The notes under the pieces are model-generated. The model was not told where the DNA came from, did not search any database, and was given only the letters and a program-made list of their open reading frames with translations. DNA of 64,000 bases from Armillaria gallica (lineage: Eukaryota > Basidiomycota > Agaricomycetes > Agaricales > Physalacriaceae). Below are positions 35,141-46,924 of this stretch, piece after piece. The position numbers were made by a program, and so were the translations under genes. The stretch spans positions 2,294,001 to 2,358,000 of the forward strand of contig JBANDB010000013.1 of NCBI GenBank assembly GCA_037576215.1. The letters run 5' to 3'. The first letter of the stretch is position 1. Each line of letters starts with the position of its first letter.

Positions 35141-37405
35141 TTGAATTCACTTGTTAGTGTGGGCAACAAACATAAGAAGAATAACAAAGACAAGACATAC
35201 AGCATCAAGACTGGCACAATAGGCCTACAATATCACCTTATTAAGGACCACTTGTGGCTCTGGGTTTCTGCATGTAACAAAATAGGGGTATCAGTCAAAG
35301 ATGCTGGAATTAAAGCAGTGGCAATATTTTGGCATGAGAACAGTGCTTCTAAATTCAAAGAGAGGCCATTATCTGCTAAGTCTTTCACTGTTCCTGAATA
35401 CTCCCATGATGCATTTGTTGATGCAATTGTTGAGTGGATAATTGTGAATGATCAAGTATGATGGCCTTCTCTTATGTTTTTTATCTGTTAAACATTTCCT
35501 TTCAGTCTATCAATGTGATTGAATGTCCACAGCTATGACAGATCTTTCTCATGCTCTGGGAAGACCTTACTGATGCTGATATTTCTCATCATACATACAT
35601 TTAAAAGTGTGTTATTGAGACATGGGAGGAATATATTGCCACACTTAAGAGCAAGATGGAAGTGAGTCTATTTCTATCTGCTATGTATTAATGTATGAGT
35701 TTCACATTCTTATTTATTTGCAGTCATCCCTTGGCCATGTCTCAATAACAATGGACTTATCAACTGATTTCAATCTTGTCAATTTCATGGTAGTTATAAC
35801 TCATTGGATAAAAGTAACTGGAAGAAATGTGAATGGCCTGATAATAATACACCTGTGCTCTGATCTCATTAGCTACTGCAGAGTTTCTGGCTGCCATGAT
35901 GGCAAGCACTTGGTGGTAGCTTTTCTTTACATCACTGATCATATTAGAATCATAAGTAAACTTTCTAATTATCAATTGAAGGTTCATATCTATTAGCTAA
36001 TCTTGAACATCATTTATGCATGAATACCACAGCTAGGTTGAATTACAATGGACAATGCCTCAAATAATAGCACATTCATGGTGTCTCTTCAGCATGATCT
36101 TCAGCATCAAGGATATATGTTTATTGCAACAGAATAAAGAATATGGTACAATCAATTCTTTTTATTTTTAGTTTGACTTGCTAAAATGGCTTCTATGTCA
36201 GATGTTTTGCACATATTATTAATCTCACCTGCAAAGATGTTATATTGGCAGTAACAGCACTAGATACAGTCCTACTTTTAGATAAGCTTAACTATTAGTG
36301 TATCATTTATGTTCTCAAACTTTTTAGAATATTTTGACATCATCTGAGATCCAATAGTGGCCACAAGAGCGTTGATTCATGTGGTAAGTAGAGATAAATT
36401 ACTTAAGATGCTATTATAAATTACAATTATACATTCATGTTTCTTTATTGTGATGGCATAGCTTTGCTTGTGTTCTTAAGTTGCTTAATGTTAAGATTCT
36501 TCAGCTCCTTCTAGATGTTAATGTCTGCTAGTTATCAACAGATATCATAATAGAACAGGCTATTCTATTATGCAAGGTGAGTTCTTTTTGCAAAGTGACA
36601 CTAATATGCTAATTGATTCAGAGTATTAAAAAGTTTCTAGAGAACAAGGATTTTACAGAACTCTATAAACAACAGTTATCTGATGATGAGTGGAAAGTGT
36701 TGAATATAATCTATCAAATCTTAGCTATAAATTTCATTGCTGTCAATTATTGTCCCTCACCAAATTGTTGCCTTCAGATACCACACATATTTCAACAGAA
36801 GCTTTCCACAGACAAGACACCAACTCTCACATTAGCAATACCCAGCTTCTGAAAAATGATGCAGCTGTGGAAAGATCTCAAGATCAAATTTTCCAAGGCT
36901 GCTCCAACTATTCAAGACAGTCTCAAAAAACTGAGGACTTACTGAAACCATACAGAGGTGGTACCAGCATACACCTTAGCTACAAGTAGGCTGGTTTTGC
37001 ACTGCTTTGCTCCTATGATGTTGATGTCAACTTCTTAGTTCTCAATTCAAACACAAAGCCTTGAGGCTAAAGTAGAGGCCTATTTTTCTGACATAAAATG
37101 TGGCAATGACATGATCAAATACTGGCAGGTATGTTTGCTATTGTGATGTGTTTAACACTCATGTTCATGTTGCTTTAGGACAATCAAAAAGCATATCCTA
37201 CAATATTTGCAATGACTATGGATATTTTACCCATTCAGGGTATCTCAGTTCTATGTGAATGTGTTTTTTTATCAGAAAAGGAGACAGCCACAGCACAATG
37301 CAATTGGATGAAAAGACAGCAGCTTTGAAGGCAACAATGGCTGCAGAAGAGGATGTATCAAAGTATGTAGCAGCATATATTGAGCTATTATGCAGTGAAA
37401 AATAA
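35141..37405 (+). pseudogene. hAT transposase, decayed and intron-containing
   Basis: Successive exon-like pieces in family order. BED-like/N-terminal: TIGLQYHLIKDHLWLW (35210-35265). Then FTVPEYSHDAFVDAIVEW (35385-35440); DLSTDFNLVNFMVVITHW (35755-35815); ITMDNASNNSTFM (36045-36085), the first catalytic block; CFAHIINLTCK (36200s); IKKFLENKDFTEL and DEWKVLNIIYQIL (36615-36725); and IPHIFQQKLSTDKTPTL (36780-36830). The C-terminal dimerisation part comes last (AYPTIFAMTMDILPIQG, then CECVFLSEKETATAQ, 37190-37300). Stop codons and missing splice sites break it. CpG is almost absent. Confidence 0.7.
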
Positions 37406-37580
37406 ATAGCTCCTTTTCATTTCCTAATTTGTAACTAAGCAAGAGGTTTTTCCAAAGCTAAACTCAAGCCAAGTGAAGCTATTGATATTTTTGATAGCTC
37501 AGCTCATAAAAAGCTACAAAAATAGCAAGAGCTGAGAAAAGCTGACTAAAGCTGAACCAAGTGGAGTGGTGGCAACACTA

Positions 37581-37899
37581 CTTAGAACTCAGTTAATCTC
37601 ACTTGCTTAATACACACTAAAGAAATAAAATCTGCTGCTCTTCTAAGCACATCAGCTGCTTCTAAGCTTAGCATTGTGAGTAGATTGCCAGGAATTCTTC
37701 TCTTTTCTTTATCTTCACACAGCTGTTGTCTGTTCAGCATCTTAAATAGACACTTGGACTGCTTCTCTCTAGTGTATTCACAGATGAAGCAGATTCTATA
37801 GGATCTCTTCAGAGTAGGTGGTGGCCCTCCTTGCATATACAAAAAACCTTGCAGATGCAGATGTGACTTTCTCTTACCAGAGAGTTTGCTAGCCTCACA
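37581..37899 (+). repeat. Relic copy of the 887 bp gypsy LTR, right half
   Basis: Starts with the second CTTAGAAC of the hAT target duplication, then continues the LTR (CAGTTAATCTCACTTGC...) to ...GCTAGCCTCACA. Strongly C-to-T/G-to-A mutated relative to 3236-4122. Confidence 0.75.
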
Positions 37900-38707
37900 C
37901 TGTCAAGATCTGCTTTCACTCAAAGTTTCTCCTCTTCATCATTGAGGTAGCCAGCCACCATTTGCTTTGCCTTTACTCCAGCATTTGATTTATAGATAGA
38001 AAGGTAGGTACAGTTGACTATCTCACAATGCATACAATCAGGAGACACCTAAACTATATGCATTATGAGGAATATGCATCTTTGCATGTCACATTATGTG
38101 ACTTCAAAATATCATATTGTAATGTCCTAAATATTTCTGTGTATCCCATAACCTCACTGTTTGTTTCCTGAGCATCCATAATGCTTTTGTGTGAATACTT
38201 ATGATTTTAACATAAAGGTTAGTCAAATTTAGAGTTTATTCTGAATTTGTATAGATACCACTTTCTTAAGAGTGAATCTTACATGTAAAATGGTTCCAGA
38301 CCACCTAAATTCTGAACTCATAATGCATATCTAGCTGAATTCACTACTCTCTGAGCTAGTTCCCATCCAATTTGTATGCAGAGTTGGATTTATATATTTT
38401 GATATCATGCATTGTGAAATAGTTAACTGTAGAGTGAATCATTGATAGATATAATATTACCTAGCACCATTATGCTATCATTTAAATATGCTTTCAGCAA
38501 CCTTCAGATTAGCCTTGCATCATTTTTTAATATCTGCCAAATAGGCTATGTAGCAAGGCCATTAGATATCCTCATTAAGAGGTTTCAACATGAATTTACC
38601 ACTTGACCATTCTTTGATACAGTTCTTAAGCTATGCAATTTGTTAGTGGTGAAATCAAGAGGAATATCAATCAATCAAATTAGAACTAGCTGTTCACAGG
38701 TGAGCAG
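37900..38707. other. AT-rich stretch, nothing recognised
   Basis: No open frame of note and no terminal repeats. It is CpG-poor like its neighbours. It may contain a decayed 5' part of the Plavaka-type gene that becomes readable after 40585. Confidence 0.4.
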
Positions 38708-40584
38708 TGATAAATCTCCAGGCTCTTTATGCTTAGAATTCACAAATTTTACCTACTAATTAAGGTTACCATCCACTCAACAATCTTTCAGCAAGATTGC
38801 ATACATACTGATACCACTTTTATTCCATAGCAACTACTCCTCACGTGCTTTATTATTCATCCCATTTTGCTACATATCATAATTTCCATATTCCATCATG
38901 GCAAGACACTTTTGATTGACAATCACCCCAAAACAAATTGCCACATCACTCTAAAGCCCCTAGTTGATATGCCTCTTGATCACTTAATGAAAATAATGTG
39001 ATTGACATGAGTAGCCTTTCAGCTATGATAATTACAGCTACAGCAACTATAGACCATGTTTACTAAATCTATTACTATGCCAAAGCCTCAAGAAAACATT
39101 GCCCCACATGTACTGTAGTATTTCAACTATATCTTCACATAACATATAACAGGCTTGTTTAGTGCCTTACATTACTCAATATAGCAGTAAGTTTTCGGTC
39201 CAGCATGTGCCGGACTAATTAAAGTAAATAACATCATAATGAAAATCTAACTGGGTGAAAATATACATAACATGTAACACCTTGTGAAGATATGGTTGAA
39301 ATACTACAGTACTCCTTAGTATGACAACTGTAGCTTAGTAATCCATAGCTAAACAGCATCTAACAATCCATGCATTGCTCAATAACACCATACAGTTTTT
39401 ATTTATATATGGCAATGTCCACCAGTTGCTGTTACTTTCAAAGGCAAAAGACTATATGTTCTTTATGGTTTTTAATAAGTCAAGGCCTTACAGTCTTAAT
39501 AAAGTCTCTCATATTTACACTATTTATAAATTTGTACTTGTAGTATAAAAGCTAGCTATAATAAATAGTTTAAGCTTAACTTATACCAGTCTACCACCAC
39601 ATCCTAGTATATTGCTAGTAAACCACATTTATTCACCATGCTATAGCAATATACTATTTACCCTAGCATATTCTTGATTGCACATCAACTTTTAAGCTTA
39701 CCAAAGTTATTCCATGGTTTTTGACTATGAAGAGTCCTTTAACACTTGCTTTTCACTCATAACACTATTAGTACATGCTCATATTATGTCAATATATGAT
39801 TGCCACACCATATCTCACCCACATTATCTTTACCAGGCTGTCATTGTTTCACTTTCACACTATTGGAGTTTTATCATTTTCTCTTTCACCATTATTATCA
39901 TTGCCTGCTTGGGTAGTCTCCAAGTAGACTTAGAATCAGTTTTAGCAAGTTTTTATATAAGATCATTATAGGATAGTCTTAGTGTGGACTTATAGGCTAG
40001 TTTTAACATAGAATAGGATCATTCAGCACCAGACACAGTTTCAACATTGATTTCAATACCATCACACTATATAGGACCAGCACTATTGTCAGTTTTCATA
40101 GTTCCATGTTTTCTCTTGACACCTCACCTTCAGTACTTCATTTCATGTTTTCTCTCATCATACTCAGTCTCAACTCTATGTTTTCTCATCAATTCTCTCA
40201 CTCATAGACTAATTGCTGACTATTTAGTCTATTTTCTATAGTTCACCCCATTAGAATTACCATTTATAAACATTTTCTAGTCTTGTCTCAAGTTTTCTCA
40301 TACAGAATTGTGGTACTCACATCATACCTATTTCTGTCCCCTCTTGTTTCAAGAGATCCCTACTAGCTTACAGCCAGATTGTCTAGTACTCAACTACCAA
40401 GCAATACTACTTTGCTGACTTGAAGTCACAGTGTATACTTGTGTATAGAGAAATTAATTTACTGCATAAAGGTGCTTTGAACCCACTCACACACATGATC
40501 ACCTTGATTACCATGCTACTATGATAATTGCCCAATCTTATTCTGAGTTGGTGTTGCCATTGCCACAGAAATCTAAGCTCATTA
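38708..40584. repeat. Unclassified repeat family R, copy 2
   Basis: 1,877 bp, starting TGATAAATCTCCAGGCTC and ending AAGCTCATTA. It corresponds to the termini of copy 1 with C-to-T changes. Flanks GCAG/GCAC may be a degenerate 4-bp duplication. No coding potential. Confidence 0.5.
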
Positions 40585-42170
40585 GCACCATCTCTAACTT
40601 GGGTTTTGCAAATCAAGGAAAATGTTCAGCCAGCCTTTAACACCAAACATAAATTAGTCCAGACCATTGATAAGCTACCAACAGGCCCAGAATGGACATG
40701 CAAGATTTTTGAAATAGTTGGTGATGAGGTTGATGAAAAAGGAAAAAACCACATAGAAGAGGTAAAATTGTGGAAAGGGGATCCTGTCACATGCATCTGT
40801 GAGTTAATTGGTGATCTTCAGTTTATTGACTGCATACATTACACTTCTGAACATGTGTATGCAGATTCAAATGGTACCTTGTGGATGTATAGCAAGATGG
40901 CAACAGTGGACTAGTGGTGGAAAATACAGATAAGTCTGATATCATTTGTATATAAAAAGGAATTAATGTTAATGAATAGAAGCTCTTACCTCCAAGAGTC
41001 ACCATTGCACCAATAATATTAACATCTGACAAGAATCAGCTGTCTCATTTTAGTGGCGACAAGCAGGCATGGCCTGTATATCCGATGATAGGTAATATTG
41101 ACAAAGATGTGTGTCAAAAACCATCTGAATATGCAACCATATTGGTTGGCTATCTCTCCATCACAAAACTTGAGTGTTTCTCAAAAAAATAATGTGCCAC
41201 CAAGTCATATTAGCTTTTCTATACATGCATATGTTCTCTCTTTGATCCCTTGGTGTAAGCTGGAAAGGAGGGCATCAAAATATTATACACTGATAGTAAG
41301 ACTTGTCTCATCTATCCACTTTTTGCAGCCTATGTTGCAGACTATCCTGAACAGTGCCTGGTCAGCTGCTGCATGCAAAATAGATGTCCAAAGTGCACAG
41401 CACCAGTGAAGAAATTAGGTGATCCAGTCTTCTCTATGATGTGTAATCCTGAAAGTATTATTGATGCTCTTAAAGATATGTCAGCAGGATTAAAATTACA
41501 GATATACAAGAACTAGGGATTTTGACCTGTAAACCCTTTCTGGATTGACCTCTCTCACTGTAATATCTTTGAATGCTTCACTCCAGATATTCTCTATCAA
41601 TTGCACAAGGGTGTATTTAAAGATCACCTTATCAAGTGAATGACATCTGTCATTGACATTGAAGATAAAGAAAAGCCAGATGATGAGGTAGACTATCAAT
41701 TCAATGCCATGACAAGGCATCTAAGTCTTCATCACTTCAAGAAGGGTATATCATTGGTAGCACAGTGGATGGAAAATAAGTACAAGAATATGAAAAAAGT
41801 TTTCTTGGCTGTTATTACAGGAGCAGCACCATGAGAGGTGACTGTCTGTGTTTATGCTGTGTTGGACTTCATCCACTATGCCCACTTTGAAGAGCACACT
41901 AATGAGTTTACAAAAACTCAATGAAGCATGGCATACCTTTCATTGATACAAGAATATATTCATTGATCTCAATGCTCACAATGACTTTAATATTTTAAAA
42001 ATCCACTCCACTATGCACTATGCAGAAGCAGTACATTCCAGAGGAACTGCTGACAGATTCAACATGGAGGCATCAGAATGACTGCATATCAAGTATGCAA
42101 AGATCATATATAATGCATCCAATAAGAAGGGATACATCAAGCAAATGATACAATGGTTAATGCAGAGGGA
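40585..42170 (+). pseudogene. Plavaka-type (CACTA-related) transposase relic
   Basis: Exon-like pieces in the order expected for the Agaricomycete Plavaka family, as I know it: LPTGPEWTCKIFEIVGDE and EEVKLWKGDPVTCICELIGD (40670-40815); HVYADSNGTLWMYSKM (40855-40905); then GDKQAWPVYPMIGNIDKDV (41060-41110), LVGYLSITKLECF, and [26 protein letters not shown] sequence (41540-41615). Later come VDYQFNAMTRHLSLHHFKKG (41690-41750) and KIHSTMHYAEAVHSRGTADRF (42000-42060), then YIKQMIQWLMQRE. Several stops and frame changes make it inactive. The upstream part is cut off by repeat R copy 2. Confidence 0.7.
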
Positions 42171-42599
42171 GACTTTGTCGGAGATTCTGCATCGGCATTT
42201 CAAGGCATTATAACGCTTAAAATGCCGAAATCGGGCCGGGAGGCTTATAACACGTTACCAAAAAAGAGTCGGAATGACAATTTGAATAAAATTCAATTAT
42301 AATTCCTTTAGAATGTGATTGGAATGCTATGCTAAGCCGATATTAATCCGATTGCAAGGGGACTTACAAGGGCCATTGCATTCTATGCTGAAGATCCCGC
42401 AGTTGTAAATTCTTAGTATAATAATGTCATTAAATGGAGCCGCTATTCTGCTGAAGTGATATTACAACAGCATTGCAATGGCCTGATAAAGCAATGATAA
42501 TGGACCTGGCAGATCCTAGCGAAAGGTAAAAGAAATTAATTGTTATTATGTATTACTTTTGCTTGTTGTTGTGCCAGCACATGGATTTGAAATTTGAAA
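42171..42599. other. CpG-containing spacer, no gene seen
   Basis: The CpG-poor block ends sharply here. A hairpin CGGCATTT...AAATGCCG (42193-42228) lies near the junction. No open frame or homology was recognised. Confidence 0.4.
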
Positions 42600-42735
42600 T
42601 TATCGGGGAAACCGGCCAAAGAAATAATTAATTTAAAGATAAAGCTACAAGCAGGAGTCAAACCAGCGATCTCACATTACATTAGATAATACAAATATAA
42701 GTACAACAATTAACCGTTACACTAAGAAGTCCATA
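42600..42735 (-). repeat. Possible tRNA-derived SINE or tRNA relic
   Basis: On the minus strand TAGTGTAACGGTTAA (42724-42710) resembles a pol III A box, and GGTTTGACTCC (42664-42654) differs from the B-box consensus GGTTCGANTCC at one fixed position. Spacing is about 60 bp. The acceptor arms do not pair and the T stem has a mismatch, so it is not a working tRNA. A SINE head is plausible, but no second copy was found in the window. Confidence 0.35.
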
Positions 42736-43010
42736 TATATATAAGCATTCAAGGTCTATTTACTTGACTCTATCTTCTAGCTATTTTCTATTTACAGTAC
42801 ATTGAACTCCTAGACCTGGGCTCATGCATTGGGATGGGTACAGCACCGCATAACTATGATTACCTGCCAAGCGTTCTAAAGAGTAGGACATGTAAACTAA
42901 GCTGCTATGCCATATTCCAAATCTTCTTCCAGTGTCTCATCAAGGTCATATGCCTCTTCCACTGCTGTTGCTCCTGGTATGGCGTCTGCCTCAACTGGGG
43001 AAACCTGAAC

Positions 43011-44888
43011 TCAGGAGTGGAGTTGACGACCTCCAGGGGCTTTCTTGGTAGCCAGGGCATTATCGGTGCTGCCAGATGCTCCTTTGCTTCCTCCTTTGCC
43101 CCGAGTACTGCTGCGAGTGCCTTCTCCAGTTTTCTTGCCGGCCCTTCCTCTTCCTCTTCCCCTTCCTCGGCTTGGTTTGGGTGCCTTCACATTGTCAGAA
43201 GCATTGGATACCATCCCAGAAGAGTCGCCTGGCTCAGTTCCGCTGTTGTCGCTGACTGGGCTACTGCGATGCCCAAGAGTGTTGGCAATTATAGCAGCGA
43301 CACTGGTAGGCTCCTCGTCAGAGCTAGTTGCAAAAATATCGGTAGGATGAGGCTCGTCATCAGAGTTGACCTCAATGTAGTTGCATCTGGTAGCGGGAGG
43401 GCTGGCAGCCCTAATCACCCTAAGAGTTGGTAATGGCATCAGCATTCTAGACATACTCTCCCCGTTGTCCTCCAGAGAGGTGTTGATCTCCATTTCTCGG
43501 TCCATGTCAGGTTGGCGCAAAGCCCGGAGAATCTCCTCTTCCTCGGAGTCAGAATCCTTTCTGGCTTCCGATATGACCAGCACCGCCCCACTTTTCTTTT
43601 GGGAGAAGAGGTTATGATTGAAGTAGTTGAGAGTACGCTTGGTCAAGGTAAGTGTTATTGTTGACTCGATGATTCGGATGTAGTAATCAATATCATGAGA
43701 ATAAGCTATTGCAGTTTTATTGCCATTTTCTTGAAAGCTACTGTCAGAAGAGAGAAGATAGCGAACCTAAAAAGGTGTAAGCAGAGCGTAATGTCTAAAG
43801 AGAGGAGCTTATGGCAATCGCAGCACAAGCAATAGTGCCTGGTGTAATTGCATCCACGTGCCAGATGTGGCCGTTAGTCGATCTGGTTGGCTTTCCAGCT
43901 TGAAGGGATGATGGACCATATAGGATGATACTGAGAACCTGCGAAGAAATAAGTATATAGGAAATGGAACAAGCTTTTTTGTACCTTTATCATCGCTGGA
44001 GATTGGAAAAGCTGGACGCTTGCTTCGTCACCTTCTCCAACTGGATAGAGGATTTTTGGGCATTGTTTATATCTCTGTTTGACCTTATCGTATCCTAGGA
44101 GAGATAAGCAGAAGTCATTGCTACCTCGCTCAGCTCCAGGGAGAAAGGTTTCGAAGGGAACAGGGATGTCATCAAAGATTGCGAAGGCGTTCTTTTTCAA
44201 GTTATGCATCAGCGTAGACCGTAAACCAGTTGCAGGATCAGTCATCTAAGTTTGCATTAGGTTCAAGAAGAAAAAAACATACAATAAGAGGTAGACTCAC
44301 TGTTTTTACAAATTTGAAATACCCGTTCTCAACCATATCGTGAAACTGCTCTGGAATCACATCATAAAGAGCCTCAACAACTCAGAGTATAGAGATCTGC
44401 CTCTCCACTCCAACCTTCTTTGTGCTGAAGTCTGTCATGAGTTTTCGCTCGTGAGTGGGTACCTTATTGAGCTCTTCGAGTTTCTTGTGATAGCAAGCCA
44501 ACTTCTTGGTGCTCTCAACCCTCGGGTGTCCAAAAGGATCAAATCTGTCCCACCAGATATTGCAGGTCACCACAAGAGCTCTCGCCTTGGACTGCACATC
44601 CTTGATTTTGGCAGGCAAAAGTAACCCTTCGAGTCCTGTAGTATTTTTTTTGACTGTTTTTTCTGCAGCTTGGCTGGAGGCAGAATTGGAAGATGGCAAG
44701 GGAGTGGAGGAGACCTTGAGTTTGCAGAGCTCTTGAGACAGCGCCTGATTCTGGAGCTGCAGGGCTTGCATGCTCTAGTACAAAAATTCCATGAGTAATT
44801 AATCTCTTTGACACAGAATGGACATTACTTTGAGCAGCGTATCAATGGTTTGCTGTTCCGCATTCGAGATGTTTGAACCTGCCGACAT
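43011..44888 (-). pseudogene. Agaricomycete gene of unknown function (DUF6698-like?), one in-frame TGA
   Basis: Exon chain on the minus strand: 44888-44829 (MSAGSNISNAEQQ...), intron, 44774-44301 (coiled-coil-like ALQLQNQALSQELCKLK; IWWDRFDPFGHPRV), intron, 44245-43985 (FAIFDDIPVPFETFLPGAERG, LLGYDKVKQRYKQCPKILYP), intron 43984-43939, 43938 onward (GHIWHVDAITPGTIACAA). A last exon from about 43775 (RYLLSSDSSFQENG, SHDIDYYIRIIEST, NYFNHNLFS) leads into an acidic then Arg/Gly-rich tail (GRGRGRGRAGKK). The donor of the fourth intron is not canonical. A TGA at 44381-44379 interrupts the second exon between ISIL and VVEALYDVIPEQF. The domain looks like an unknown-function family I associate with the label DUF6698; that name is from memory and unverified. 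It lies 257 bp downstream of another unknown gene on the same strand. Confidence 0.55.
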
Positions 44889-45144
44889 GATGGTAAGGAA
44901 AAAAACCGATGTGCGGGCAAAATTTTAATGAATCAGCTCCGACTGGAATTACCAACACATGCCAAGGTAAGGCCGAAGAATATCCTCTCATATGCAGTTA
45001 TCGACAGTACTAAAGGATATCAAGCTGTTGCTGGCAGAGATATTACAATTTTGTAAAAATAGATCATGAATTCTAGCTCTGCAAAAATTAAAAGATCGTC
45101 AATAGAGATTTTCAATTGACCGCAGAATTTAAGTGACATACCTC

Positions 45145-46919
45145 CTATTGTAATGCCTTTAGACAGTCTTCAACCGCCTGAAACTTTTTGTTGTTGAGTC
45201 GTCGGGAAGAAGAACTCTTGCATAATGAATGCTCAACAATGAAAACATTGAAATTCATCTGCTGTTGGCATGACACTGGTATCACGTGAGAGAGATATTT
45301 GTGAATGTACTGGAAAGAAAGTGCAGTCTCTTCTTCGCTGGAGCAGGGCAAATCCAAGAAAGATATACCTTTGAGACCTCCTGACTTGATTTTCATGATT
45401 ACTGTCGCCATTTCAGCATCGGTTGGCATAGTTGCTAAACCAGCAATCGCGTAGTCGGATGCAAGCAGATATGCCTGCAGGTCACCAAACTGGGGAAAGA
45501 GCTTGACAACAGGTTGGCCTTCCTTGTGGTACTTGCCATTTCTGAATTGATTCCACAATTTAATGAAGGGCTTTGGCTTCTCATCAGTGAGAAACTTGTT
45601 ATATTCTGAATCGGAGGCTGCCTTCCAATATTGTGATGCATTGGCAGTTGTTCGTTTGCCGCTAGGCTGGTTGCTGTAGGCTTTTTTGTTACAGAAGTAT
45701 CCCTCTTTCTTGTGTTTAAGAGATTGTCGAACGGACTTCCAACAGTTTTCATCAGCAAAGAAGACAGGATTATTGGAGTCCTTCAGATATTCTGTGTGAT
45801 GAAGAACTCCTCGACACATGAGCGCACTGAAAAATCCAGCTGGTGTCTGTAAATTGGCAGGATCAAATGGGCCGCCCGACCGTAAACACTGAGCTCGACT
45901 GCAGGCTTGGTCTCGGAAAATGCTCCACATATCTGTATCAGCCACAGCATACGTGATGAAGTTTTGAGCAGCAGAAGTAAGCTTTGGAGTCACATTGAAA
46001 GGGGAATATGGCTTGGATGAACTATCTAGGAGAGGGTATAACAGCTCAAACATGAGTTCAAGCCGTTTTATATCACCGCGAACATTGAGATTGGACGGTA
46101 CATTTGAAGATGAAGATTGGAGAGAGGATGGTAAAGATGCAAAGGATGGACTATTGGAGATGAGACTAGTCGGATGGGTACTAGATGATGGAAATGTTGA
46201 TATCTCCTGTTCCCCGAAAAACGGTAGCGATTGGCTGTTATACTCTGTTATAGTACACCGAGGCATTTTGGACTAAATATCAAACGTTGAAGATAAGTGA
46301 GAAACGTAAGGAAGGAAAATTGCTCACCAGAATCGCTGTCAGGTTATCTTGATCTGGAGCGCCAGAGACACTGGCAATTTTCTGTAGCAACAACCGCTCA
46401 ATGCTGTTTGCACAATATATAGGAGAATCCATAATCATTGCCTTCAGATCTGCTACTTTTGATGGTGTTGACAGATCAAATTTTTGAAGATCGAGTAGCG
46501 CTGCCTCTGCACCCAAATGATCAATAAAGAACTGAACGACCAGTGCACTCTTGTATGAAGTTCCCCAATCCAATCCTAGCCATTGTGCCAAGAGGTCTCG
46601 ACAGACATTTATAAGGGCTTGATCTGTAGGATCAACACGGGGGAAGCGGGGACGGAAATTGGCTATGCAATCGTTAGGCCAGTCAAGGAAATAACCTGAA
46701 GTGTAAACACATTGATTTTGGTTATTCGTCAAAAGAGAAGATGCACAAGAAAAAAGATTGCGCAGAGGGTTGAGAAAGCTGTTATGGGATTTCCAAGCAT
46801 CCAGCAATAATTTGTCTATGCAACCCCAAAGCGCCAGCATAGACAATTGCTCTTGTTGTTGATAAATGAGTTTGGAGCACATAGCAAGAATGCGCTGGTG
46901 ACTGCTGCTTGCCCAGTGG
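45145..46919 (-). pseudogene. Large unknown gene, 3' part, beyond the chromovirus
   Basis: Continues in phase from 56348 once the retroelement and one TTTAG copy are omitted (...KLLN then HWASSSHQRILAMCSK). Exon to about 46327, intron with GTGAGC donor and ATATTTAG acceptor, exon 46272-45145 ending ...VEDCLKALQ. Visible: GCIDKLLLDAWKSH, DWPNDCIANFRPRFPRVDP, LAQWLGLDWGTSYKSALVVQFFIDHLG; a Ser-rich stretch; then SRAQCLRSGGPFDP and FRNGKYHKEGQPV. No known domain recognised. There is no stop inside this part. Confidence 0.55.
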
Positions 46920-46924
46920 TTTAG

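Larger units (their letters stand above)
29905..37580 (+). mobile_element. hAT-superfamily DNA transposon, itself carrying a nested repeat
   Basis: Ends TAGTGTTGCCA...TGGCAACACTA are perfect 11 bp inverted repeats (29905-29915, 37570-37580). They are flanked by the 8-bp direct repeat CTTAGAAC (29897-29904, 37581-37588), the hAT hallmark. A degenerate hAT transposase lies at about 35141-37405. The span of 7,676 bp includes about 3.57 kb of another repeat (29924-33489), so the original hAT was about 4.1 kb. Subterminal AGCT-rich motifs occur near both ends (33500-33640, 37440-37560). Region 33494-35140 has no recognised gene. Confidence 0.8.

Noticed and set aside
29905..37580. A 10-bp target duplication (Mutator-like) for this element
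   Set aside because: Shifting the boundaries gives perfect 11-bp inverted ends with an 8-bp duplication, and the internal transposase is hAT-type.
42193..42228. Terminal repeat of a large element spanning the two unknown genes
   Set aside because: I looked for its inverted counterpart near 59.4-62.9 kb and did not find one; only a local hairpin is supported.
42654..42731. A functional tRNA gene
   Set aside because: The acceptor ends do not pair, the T stem has a mismatch and the B box departs from consensus, so only a tRNA-like relic is supported.
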